Below, one piece after another: positions 1 through 5,325 of a stretch of DNA of 11,217 bases. The stretch lies in assembly GCA_001986395.2 (NCBI GenBank), contig MQVO02000296.1, forward strand, positions 1 through 11,217, read 5' to 3'. This stretch comes from Irpex lacteus. Taxonomy: Eukaryota; Basidiomycota; Agaricomycetes; Polyporales; Irpicaceae. Below the pieces are notes generated by a model. It searched no databases. It saw only the letters and a program-made list of their open reading frames with translations, and was not told the origin of the DNA. The position numbers and the translations under genes are program-made. Each line of letters starts with the position of its first letter. The first letter of the stretch is position 1.

Positions 1-1
1 C

Positions 2-49
2 CCCCAAAAAAACTAGTTAGAATTAATTCTAATTCCTAGTTTTTTGGGG
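2..49. repeat. Palindromic element A, copy 1 (complete)
   Basis: A near-perfect inverted repeat. The left arm CCCCAAAAAAACTAG pairs with the right arm CTAGTTTTTTGGGG around an AT-rich centre that is itself palindromic (AGAATTAATTCT). Other complete copies lie at 8427-8473, 9350-9402 and 9546-9631, and half copies at about 648-667 and 1434-1460. It resembles the small mobile hairpins described in several fungal mitochondrial genomes. No coding function is seen. Confidence 0.85.
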
Positions 50-215
50 ATTTATTCAAGAATTTATCAGACTATTCTTATTTACTTTTTATATTTTTCT
101 TTAAGGAGCTCTCGATTATAATTATTATCTTTATTCAATTTATTTTTTATTTCTTTAGTATCTTAATCTTCCCCCTTTCACTTGAGTTGTGTTTTTTAGG
201 GGATGTTTAGTTTAA

Positions 216-446
216 TTTAAATACTCTGTTTTTAAAAAGAGGAATAATCTAGAATTAAAGATAAATTTCTTTAGTTATCTCATTTATTTACATCTAGCTA
301 GTGAGAATCCTACAGACCTCACAGTACTGAATAGTGTACTAGCTATCCACGGTATCAGTCTTACTGAAGAGGAATTCAAGATTCTAGAAGGAATATCTCC
401 AGTGACACTACCTTTCCCTTTAATAAATTTCTTTAACAAGGAATAG
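216..446 (+). CDS. Unidentified short ORF, coding-like in its second half
   Basis: I do not recognise this product. The frame is open from 216, after a TAA, to a TAG at 444-446. The part from about 288 has a protein-like composition: acidic and polar residues mixed with hydrophobic ones, including the stretch HGISLTEEEFKILEG and a proline-rich end PVTLPFPL. Its codons include CTA, GCT, GTA and ATC, like the cob, nad1 and cox3 exons here and unlike the TTA-rich plasmid pieces. The first 24 codons are AT-rich and probably not coding, and no ATG precedes the good part, so this may be the 3' end of a larger gene or intron ORF whose 5' part is absent. It is followed by two minus-strand tRNA-like genes. 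Confidence 0.4.
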   Translation, partial: FKYSVFKKRNNLELKINFFSYLIYLHLASENPTDLTVLNSVLAIHGISLTEEEFKILEGISPVTLPFPLINFFNKE

Positions 447-500
447 AGTACAGGTAATCCACCTTTTTATTATTTATTTTAAATATATTTAACAAATTAA

Positions 501-572
501 TAATCTTAGCCAGACTTGAACTGGCATTTCAGAACTGGCAAGCCCTGTATTTACCATTAAATTCATAAGATC
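501..572 (-). tRNA. tRNA, tentatively tRNA-Gly(GCC)
   Basis: The minus strand folds as a cloverleaf. The acceptor GATCTTA pairs with TAAGATT (one G-T pair), followed by discriminator A. The T arm is a perfect GCCAG/CTGGC stem around TTCAAGT. A weak D arm holds GGTA. The anticodon arm CAGGG/TTCTG closes an 8-nt loop, CTTGCCAG, one base longer than normal, so the anticodon is uncertain. GCC (plus-strand 537-539) gives glycine with A next to it; TGC (alanine) is the alternative. It abuts the next tRNA-like gene with no gap. The odd loop could mean decay. Confidence 0.6.
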
Positions 573-643
573 AGCTAGTGGTCAGAATCGAACTGACATT
601 TAAATATTTTATAATTTTAGTTTTACCTTTAAACTACACTGAC
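573..643 (-). tRNA. tRNA-like gene, anticodon unresolved, possibly degenerate
   Basis: On the minus strand the acceptor GTCAGTG pairs with CACTAGC with one C-A mismatch and one wobble. TA follows at positions 8-9. The D arm GTTT/AAAC encloses AAAGGTA, and the T arm GTCAG/CTGAC encloses TTCGATT. The anticodon arm is almost pure A and T (plus-strand 598-618) and does not form a regular 5-bp stem with a 7-base loop, so no amino acid is assigned. It could be a tRNA in decay or one with an unusual arm. Confidence 0.55.
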
Positions 644-647
644 AGTA

Positions 648-667
648 CCAAAAAACTAGTTAGAATT
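648..667. repeat. Half copy of palindromic element A
   Basis: CCAAAAAACTAGTTAGAATT matches the left arm and centre of element A at position 2, but the right arm is missing. It lies directly behind the minus-strand tRNA-like pair. Confidence 0.6.
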
Positions 668-806
668 CTTTCTCCTCAATTTAAATATCTTTTTATTCTG
701 TAGAAGCAGCTAGCTAAGCCTTCAGTATCACCCTTTCCATTAATAGCTAATTGAAATTAAAGCCTACGGTAAAGACTATAAGACTAATTTTTTGTTTACG
801 AAGACT

Positions 807-884
807 ATGCGAGTACTAAAGAGTAACTCTATTCTATCAATCGTTAACAGCTACGTTGTTGACTCACCTAAGCCAGTTAACCTA
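807..884 (+). CDS. cob: cob, first coding segment only (apocytochrome b N terminus)
   Basis: Cytochrome b is the central membrane subunit of respiratory complex III. From the ATG at 807 the frame gives a typical start of the protein, including SILSIVNSYVVDSPKPVNL, which matches the conserved N-terminal segment NSYIIDSPxPxN. Homology stops at about 884. The conserved continuation (the family's SYLWNFGS-like segment) is absent, and the frame runs on through unrelated AT-rich sequence to TAA at 960-962. This is either the first exon before an intron or a truncated copy. No downstream cob sequence was found in the window, so the rest lies elsewhere or is lost. Codons (CTA, CGA, GTT, AAC) match nad1 and cox3 here. 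The identification rests on about 26 residues. Confidence 0.75.
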
Positions 885-944
885 TTTAATAAATTTTTAT
901 TTTATGATTTACTGATTCACAAGCAATATCTAGAATATATTGTG

Positions 945-982
945 GGTATTATTAAAATTTAATTAAATTAAATTTTAATTAG
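945..982. repeat. Palindromic element B, copy 1
   Basis: A 38-bp sequence, starting GGTATTATTAAAATTTAATT and ending TTTTAATTAG, forms an AT-only hairpin (ATTAAAATTTAATT against AATTAAATTTTAAT). An identical 38-bp copy lies at 9578-9615, inside an A element. This copy sits just behind the cob segment. Confidence 0.8.
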
Positions 983-1433
983 TGAGCATGTACCATCTTT
1001 AAATAAAATAATAATAATATTAAAGATTATAATAGTAATAACAATAAGAACTATAAATTTATTTAATACTAAAGAGAGAAAATAGTAATTTCAATAATAA
1101 TGAGTAATTCCATTGTGTAACCTCGCTCCCTCGATCAAAATAAAAGTTTACCCTTATTATAATTTATTGCATTCGCTCATTAAAATAATAATTTGAACTT
1201 TCCAAAGATTACTAATGGGTAAAGTTAAAAGATAAGAGAGATACAAAAGTCTTTGAACTCTCACAATTAAATAATAATGAGTAGTGATAAAGAATAATAA
1301 ACAATGTGTAAGGCTAAAGATCAAAGAGAGAATTATCTATTAAATAATAAATTTATCGGAGTTAGTTCTATAAATGAGCGGGTGCGAACTCAAGAGAAAA
1401 GAAGAAAGAGTTACTATTAATAATAATATCTGC
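983..1433. other. Non-coding AT-rich spacer
   Basis: No convincing coding frame or RNA gene was seen on either strand. The stretch is dominated by AAT/TAA runs with scattered GAGAG motifs, plus short GC-richer islands (for example near 1122-1136 and 1376-1392) that resemble worn repeat remnants. Confidence 0.5.
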
Positions 1434-1460
1434 ACTAGTTATAATTAATTATCCCGGGAT
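1434..1460. repeat. Half copy of palindromic element A with CCCGGG end
   Basis: ACTAGTTATAATTAATTATC followed by CCGGGAT matches the left half of the A copies at 9350 and 9546. The right arm is missing and sequence C begins directly after it. Confidence 0.65.
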
Positions 1461-1461
1461 T

Positions 1462-1519
1462 CTTTAATTAAAATTTAATTTTATTTTAATAAGTTCTTTT
1501 CTTTAGTATTCTATCAAAG
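1462..1519. repeat. Sequence C, long copy 1
   Basis: This 58-bp stretch, beginning CTTTAATTAAAATTTAATTT, recurs at 7051-7108 with one mismatch, 5.6 kb away. The shared core TTTAATTTTATTTTAATAAG recurs at 3330-3349 and 8803-8822, and nearly complete at 3671-3689. The added tail TTCTTTTCTTTAGTATT is found only in the two long copies. Confidence 0.85.
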
Positions 1520-1524
1520 GTCAA

Positions 1525-1649
1525 TGTTGAGGGTGTCCCTCAACACTATCTTTTTTATTAAGAGAATAGTATTCTCTTTGATCTTTAGCTTTACTCACAT
1601 CATCTACAAACAAAATCTTTTGTGCCCTTTTTTTTTATAAAAAAAAAGG
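1525..1649. repeat. Cluster of three perfect hairpins
   Basis: Three hairpins follow each other. The first is TGTTGAGGG/CCCTCAACA with a 3-nt loop (1525-1545). The second is AAGAGAAT/ATTCTCTT with a 3-nt loop (1560-1578). The third is CC plus nine T facing nine A plus GG (1626-1649). They could mark processing sites or be palindromic insertions. The third has a long homopolymer and may be length-variable. Confidence 0.6.
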
Positions 1650-1704
1650 AGAATAGGGGTCTAACCATTTACCTCATCCTTAGTTAAATTATCTGTACAT
1701 ATTT

Positions 1705-1917
1705 TTAAACAACCTTCACTAAAATAACATCACCCTGGCTAACATAATCATAATCCTCTAAAGGAAATCGAGCAAAGGATGAAAAACTTCGTGTAGTTTT
1801 CACTAAAGATATTTTTTTATCAGTTTAGATACCTCTTCCTTTTGTATTTTCTGTTAAAAGAAGAGTACGGTGCACACATCCTGTTGACTCAGAAGCTTGT
1901 CTGTCCTTTTTCCCTAA
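1705..1917 (-). pseudogene. Unidentified minus-strand coding remnant
   Basis: The minus strand has a protein-like frame of about 70 codons, broken by one TAA (plus-strand 1825-1827). Recognisable stretches are DRQASESTGCVHRTLLLTEN and, after the stop, TRSFSSFARFPLEDYDYV followed by GDVILVKVV and TAA at 1705-1707. Composition (serine, aspartate, arginine, glycine-aspartate turns) is that of a soluble protein, not a membrane subunit. There is no ATG at its upstream end, so the N terminus is missing. I cannot place it in a family. Its surroundings of plasmid and endonuclease fragments make an accessory or mobile origin likely. Confidence concerns it being coding-derived, not a function. Confidence 0.5.
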
Positions 1918-2449
1918 TTATGAGATAAATATAATTCTCCTGAAGGGGAGGGAGAATCCCATAAAATAAAATAAGAGAATAAGATAATAATAATAATAGA
2001 GAATAATAGAGTAGTAAGAGATAACTTCCCCTTTTTTAAATATAAATATTTTTAGAATAAATAAATAAATAATGAAAATGATGATGAAAAATATTCTTTT
2101 ATTAATTAATTTAAATTTATTAATAATTATTTTATCTTCTTATTTTATCTAATATAATAAGAATAATTTAAACTACGATTATCTCTAATATATTCTCTTA
2201 TTAAAGAATTTAAAGGGAGTTTAGCGATAAATAATAAATAATCTTTAAATTAAAGAGTAGTAATAACTTAAAGAAAAGTAAATAAAGATAATGAGTTCTA
2301 CACAGTGAGCGTGATGCGAACCTCAATAGAGTAAGAATAGTAGTGATTATAGCTAATATTAATAGTAAATGTGTAAATGTAATCCCTCAAGCTGGGACAA
2401 TGGTTATGCAGCTTCCACACCCAAATAACTAGTTTTTTGTTAGTTAATT
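1918..2449. other. Non-coding AT-rich spacer
   Basis: This is low-complexity AT sequence with tandem AATAATAG-like runs (1975-2015) and a small hairpin, ATTCTCC...GGAGAAT (about 1935-1957). An open minus-strand frame at 2298-2480 has no protein-like character and overlaps the nad5 remnant. Nothing else is supported. Confidence 0.45.
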
Positions 2450-2800
2450 TTAGCTCTTTATCCTCTAGTAACGCATGCATTTTTCAAAGCCCTTCTCTTT
2501 CTAGCTGCTGGTCAATAAACACTAAGTGGACAATGGGTATTCTGGCTAGGTACACTAAGTGCAGGTCTAACAGCTTTTTACTCATTCCGTCTACTACTCC
2601 TTGTCTTCTTTAGTACACCTTCAGCTACTCCTTGTCTTCTTTAGTACACCTTCAGCTACTCGATCAAATTATGAACATACTCATGATGCACCCAGGGTAT
2701 TCCTATGTTTATTCTATCAATTCTGTCTTTTACTGCAGGTTATCTAGTAAGTTATATCTTTACAGGTCTAGGGAGTGATTATCTAGGAGGGAGGGTAAAA
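2450..2800 (+). pseudogene. nad5: nad5 remnant with internal deletion, duplication and frame breaks
   Basis: NAD5 is a large proton-pumping membrane subunit of complex I. Two family segments are visible. The first, LVTHAFFKALLFLAAG (to 2512), is the conserved helix motif. The second starts at about 2519 with SGQWVFWLGTLSAGLTAFYS, then FRLLLLVFF, then YEHTHDAP and IPMFILSILSFTAGYLVSYI, ending near YLGG (about 2790). In intact NAD5 these two are separated by roughly 60 or more residues that are absent here; the junction reads CAA TAA in the same frame. A 31-bp tandem duplication shifts the frame (2594-2655), and a net -1 change near 2696 shifts it back. Codons are CTA/CGT-rich, like nad1 and cox3. 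The remnant ends where a dpo fragment begins. As it stands it cannot encode a working subunit; alternatively the missing part lies in another exon, but the duplication still breaks this copy. Confidence 0.85.
2594..2661 (+). repeat. 31-bp tandem duplication inside the nad5 remnant
   Basis: The 31-nt unit at 2594-2624, beginning CTACTCCTTGTCTTC, is repeated exactly at 2625-2655. Another CTACTC follows at 2656-2661. Because 31 is not a multiple of three, the copy shifts the nad5 frame and brings in stops. The 6-nt identity at the ends is consistent with replication slippage. Confidence 0.95.
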
Positions 2801-2824
2801 TTAAATTATTAGAATTTTAAATAA

Positions 2825-3050
2825 AAAGATTCTAATAGTAATAATATAAATAATGTTGATAAACAAAGACAGTTGGAGGTTGAAAAATCTGAAGGTAAAT
2901 TTAGCAAAGTAGCTAGAAAAGTTAAAGATAATGGAATCAATTTAGTATTTAAAGATAGTTTCTTATTACTTCCAATGTCTCTTAGAAAACTTTGTAAATC
3001 ATTCTCTATTCCTAAATAAACAAAAGGCGGGGACAACTACTTTATTTAAC
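2825..3050 (+). pseudogene. dpo: Fragment of linear-plasmid family B DNA polymerase (dpo), exonuclease-domain part
   Basis: The frame from 2825 to TAA at 3017-3019 gives a charged N-terminal stretch, then NGINLVFKDSFLLLPMSLRK and LCKSF. That pattern (F-K/R-D-S-x-LLLP-x-SLRKLCK-F) is typical of the Exo II region of protein-primed family B DNA polymerases encoded by fungal mitochondrial linear plasmids. Readable sequence continues past the TAA (TKGGDNYF), so the stop is inside the homologous region. Both ends are missing. Codons are TTA- and AGA-rich, as in the dpo piece at 7490, and unlike the nad5 remnant that it directly follows. The long minus-strand ORF across this stretch is an antisense shadow. 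Confidence 0.8.
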
Positions 3051-3329
3051 TAAAGAAAGAAAAAGAATAAATAAGAATATAAATATTTATTGAATTCGCA
3101 CACTCCTACAATTAATAATTTTAACTCCGACAATGTGGGGGATGAGTAAGATTAAAGAAATAAAAAGGGAGCTAAGAAAGAATCTAATTTATTTTACTAC
3201 TTTTATTTAAAAATAAAATATTAACTAATTTAAATAGTTATTTATCTTCAGATGAGAGGAGGGAATTATAATTAATTCTAACTAAAACTTAAGAAGATAT
3301 TTAATAAATAAATTACACAGGAGATTTTA
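3051..3329. other. Non-coding AT-rich spacer
   Basis: No coding frame or RNA fold was recognised. A GC-richer patch, ACTCCGACAATGTGGGGGAT (about 3124-3143), stands out but matches nothing I know. Confidence 0.4.
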
Positions 3330-3349
3330 TTTAATTTTATTTTAATAAG
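3330..3349. repeat. Sequence C core, short copy
   Basis: TTTAATTTTATTTTAATAAG lies exactly at the 5' edge of the GIY-YIG remnant. A longer C copy lies at its 3' side (3659-3689), so the remnant is bracketed by the same sequence in direct orientation. Confidence 0.75.
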
Positions 3350-3625
3350 TTAATAGAAAGAGAACAATATTATATAGACCTTTTAAAGCCAGAGTATAAT
3401 ATTTTACAAGTAGCGGGTTCACTTTTTGGTTATAAACATACTCTTGAATCTATGGAGAAAATTAGAGAAATAGCTATTAATCGTTAAGATGAAACCAAAG
3501 CTAAATTAAGAGAGGCAGCATTCGGTAAAACATATAAACATACAGAAGAAACTAAGATTAAATTGAGAGATGCTGTTTAGGGAAGAAACATAGTTAAGAA
3601 ACTAAAGCTAAATTAAGAGTAATAC
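3347..3625 (+). pseudogene. GIY-YIG homing endonuclease remnant (C-terminal half with NUMOD3-like repeats)
   Basis: GIY-YIG endonucleases cut intron-lacking alleles and spread their host intron. The frame begins with LIEREQYYIDLLKPEYNIL, the conserved C-terminal part of the GIY-YIG catalytic domain (E-Q-Y-x-I-D-x-L-x-P-x-Y-N). Repeated H-(S/T)-E-E-T-K-x-K-L-R units of the DNA-binding NUMOD3 type follow, with KHTLESMEKIRE, DETKAKLREA and HTEETKIKLRDA visible. The N-terminal GIY-YIG strands are missing. TAA at 3485-3487 and TAG at 3578-3580 interrupt the frame, a single-base loss near 3586 shifts it, and the last repeat has TAA (3595-3597) where Glu is expected. It is a dead copy. It may derive from an intron once upstream of the nad1 segment at 3724. 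Codons are TTA/AGA-rich. Confidence 0.85.
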
Positions 3626-3658
3626 AATATTTATTTTATTAAAAAAATAAAAAGAATA

Positions 3659-3689
3659 CTTTAATTAAAATTTAATTTTATTTTAATAA
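3659..3689. repeat. Sequence C, medium copy
   Basis: CTTTAATTAAAATTTAATTT plus TATTTTAATAA matches the first 31 bases of the 58-bp copies at 1462 and 7051. It separates the GIY-YIG remnant from the nad1 coding block. Confidence 0.8.
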
Positions 3690-3723
3690 AAAAAATATAA
3701 AAAAAGGGACCTTAATGTAATAG

Positions 3724-4921
3724 TCGCTGACGCTCTTAAGCTTATCGTTAAGGAAACAGTTGTACCATCTAATGCTAATGCCTTTATCTACTATCTAGCT
3801 CCATCTATTGTAATGACCTTTGCACTACTAGGAAGGGCTGTTATTCCATTTGGACCTGGAGCAGTAGTAGCTGACATCGAACTAGGTGTACTATATAGCC
3901 TAGCCATTTCATCTATGGGTGTATATGGTGTTCTACTCGCAGGTTGGTCTGCGAATGAAAAGTATGCCTTCTTTGGTGGTATGCGTTCAACTGCTCAAAT
4001 GATCTCATATTAACTAGTGCTAGGCTCTGCTGTACTAGCTGTACTAATCAAGGGTGGTTCACTTAACATAATGACACTTGTTGAAGCACAAATGCCTATG
4101 TGGTTTGTTGTACCTCTACTACCTATGTTTGTACTCTTTATCATTAGTGTACTAGCGGAAACTAATCGTACACCCTATGACCTACCAGAAGCTGAAAGTG
4201 AACTAGTAGCTGGATTTATGACTGAACATAGCGCTATGCCATTCGTTCTTTTCTTTCTGGGTGAGTAGTAATGCTCTATCGTCTTATATACGAAATACAG
4301 TTAAAATTAATAAATTAGACTCTGCCTGGTTAACAGGTTCAACGACCAATTAACATATGTTCTTAACCTCTTTATTTGCCATAGAAATGTAAAAGGGTAG
4401 ACAAAGATATGGTCTAGCTTATAGCAAAGGCTATAAATAAACACTTTAATCATTTAGCGATTGTTCTATTGTACTAATGAGTGCTCTATCTGCTACTCTA
4501 TTCCTAGGTGGTAGCGGTTTCCCTCTACTAGTTGTCAATACTACACCTATTTCTATTTCTGCACTAGTACTAGCTATCAAGACATGTATGGGTTGCTTTG
4601 CCTTTGTATGGTTCCGTGCTACACTACCACGTCTACGGTGTCTAGCCGTATAACCCTATTGATCTTTATGCGTGTACAGGCCCATATGCCTATCATGCAA
4701 CTATTAAGGTTAATGCCTTATTAGTCAAACGATTGCTATTTCTACGATGTCACTTTATATATCATGCAGTCTGTCTATGTTGAAAGGCTTTATATTCTAT
4801 ACTAGTTAATAGAATAGTTGACCAACTTATTACTTTCTGTTGGACAGGTATGCTACCACCAGCTATTGCACTTGTACTAGTTGTACCTAGTATTCTAATT
4901 GCATTTAATATTATGCCTTAG
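3724..4921 (+). CDS. nad1: nad1, NADH:ubiquinone oxidoreductase subunit 1, three exons, 5' part missing
   Basis: NAD1 is a core complex I membrane subunit forming part of the quinone-binding chamber. Exons are inferred at 3724-4266, 4460-4639 and 4818-4921 (TAG stop). Joined, they give about 275 residues with family hallmarks: [11 protein letters not shown] near the start, [12 protein letters not shown], the quinone-site loop [20 protein letters not shown], then LPRLRFDQL (formed only by joining exons 2 and 3) and FCWTGMLPP. Two short insertions (4267-4459, 4640-4817) interrupt it. Roughly 50-60 N-terminal residues are missing; the homology starts abruptly at the F-ADALK position after a G, as an intron 3' boundary would. 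An in-frame TAA (4011-4013) replaces the conserved Glu after MISY. Either the gene is dead, the codon is edited or recoded, or the base is wrong. Codons are CTA/CGN-rich. Confidence 0.9.
4267..4459 (+). ncRNA. Group I-type intron 1 of nad1, 193 nt
   Basis: Boundaries were set by restoring the family sequence: exon ...GGT GAG T joined to AT TGT TCT ATT gives GEYCSIVL. The upstream exon ends in T and the insertion ends in G, the group I rule. GAGT can pair with GCTC just inside the insertion as a P1 helix with a U-G pair at the cut. The core shows GGTTCAACGACCA and AAGATATGGTCT, whose GACCA/TGGTC segments form P7. No ORF is present; the length is close to the lower end for a group I intron. Confidence 0.8.
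4640..4817 (+). ncRNA. Group I-type intron 2 of nad1, 178 nt
   Basis: Joining exon end CTACGGT to TTGACCAACTT restores LPRLRFDQL across the junction. The last exon base is T and the last intron base is G. The exon end TACGGT pairs completely with GCCGTA inside the insertion (loop GTCTA), with U-G at the splice point, an excellent P1. The P7 core is less clear to me than in intron 1. There is no ORF. Without removal, TAA at 4651-4653 would end the protein early. Confidence 0.75.
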
Positions 4922-5051
4922 ACCCCTTTACTATGTGTATAATTTATGTGTCTAATACTATGTGTAAAATAATAGAGCATGTATACTATCTAATCAATAC
5001 TAATTTACGTTAAAAGATCTATGTTATAAGATATACGTAAAAATATATAAC
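4922..5051. other. nad1-trnP spacer
   Basis: This AT-rich linker contains two similar blocks with TATGTGT and CTAATACTA. No gene was seen. Confidence 0.4.
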
Positions 5052-5125
5052 CAGGTGGTAGACTAGTTGTCTAAGTTACCCGTTTTGGGTATGGGAGATC
5101 GTTGGTTCGAGTCCAACCTACCTGA
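5052..5125 (+). tRNA. trnP: tRNA-Pro(TGG)
   Basis: A full cloverleaf. The acceptor CAGGTGG pairs with CTACCTG (one G-T), discriminator A. The D arm GACT/AGTT has a 9-base loop. The anticodon stem CCCGT/ATGGG encloses TTTGGGT, giving anticodon TGG with G at position 37, as expected for proline. The T arm GTTGG/CCAAC encloses TTCGAGT. It lies between nad1 and cox3 on the same strand, where it could also serve as a processing mark between the two messages. CCA is not encoded. Confidence 0.95.
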
Positions 5126-5128
5126 CAT

Positions 5129-5205
5129 CCATTAAACTCCCTTTTTTTATTAAAATAAAAAAAGGTATCTAAACACTCTATCCTGTCAAAAAAAAAGTTT
5201 AATGG
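5129..5205 (+). repeat. Long inverted repeat upstream of cox3
   Basis: CCATTAAACT (5129-5138) pairs perfectly with AGTTTAATGG (5196-5205). A T run (5142-5148) faces an A run (5188-5196), so the whole region can form one extended stem in the leader between tRNA-Pro and cox3. A small inner stem may form within the loop. It could shape the 5' end of the cox3 message. Confidence 0.6.
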
Positions 5206-5325
5206 GTCGATGCTTATTTTAATAACAACTAAAACTAAAATACTGCATTAACAGACACACATGTAACAACATATAGTAAAGGGCTTCTAATTCTTTACTC
5301 TAAGGAGATTAAACACAAACCGAAC

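Noticed and set aside
1..50. Rho-independent terminator
   Set aside because: The hairpin with A and T runs looks like one, but it is a multi-copy palindrome and fungal mitochondria do not use such terminators.
945..982. Replication origin hairpin
   Set aside because: An identical copy inside an A element shows it is a repeat; nothing else in the sequence supports an origin.
2298..2480. 60-codon minus-strand ORF
   Set aside because: No protein-like composition or family match, and it overlaps the nad5 remnant read from the other strand.
2809..3036. 75-codon minus-strand ORF
   Set aside because: Antisense of the dpo fragment, whose plus-strand frame carries the recognisable FKDS...LLLP...SLRKLCK pattern.
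4017..4268. A separate small protein starting with GTG inside nad1
   Set aside because: It is the continuation of nad1 in the same frame after TAA 4011-4013; a new start there has no support.
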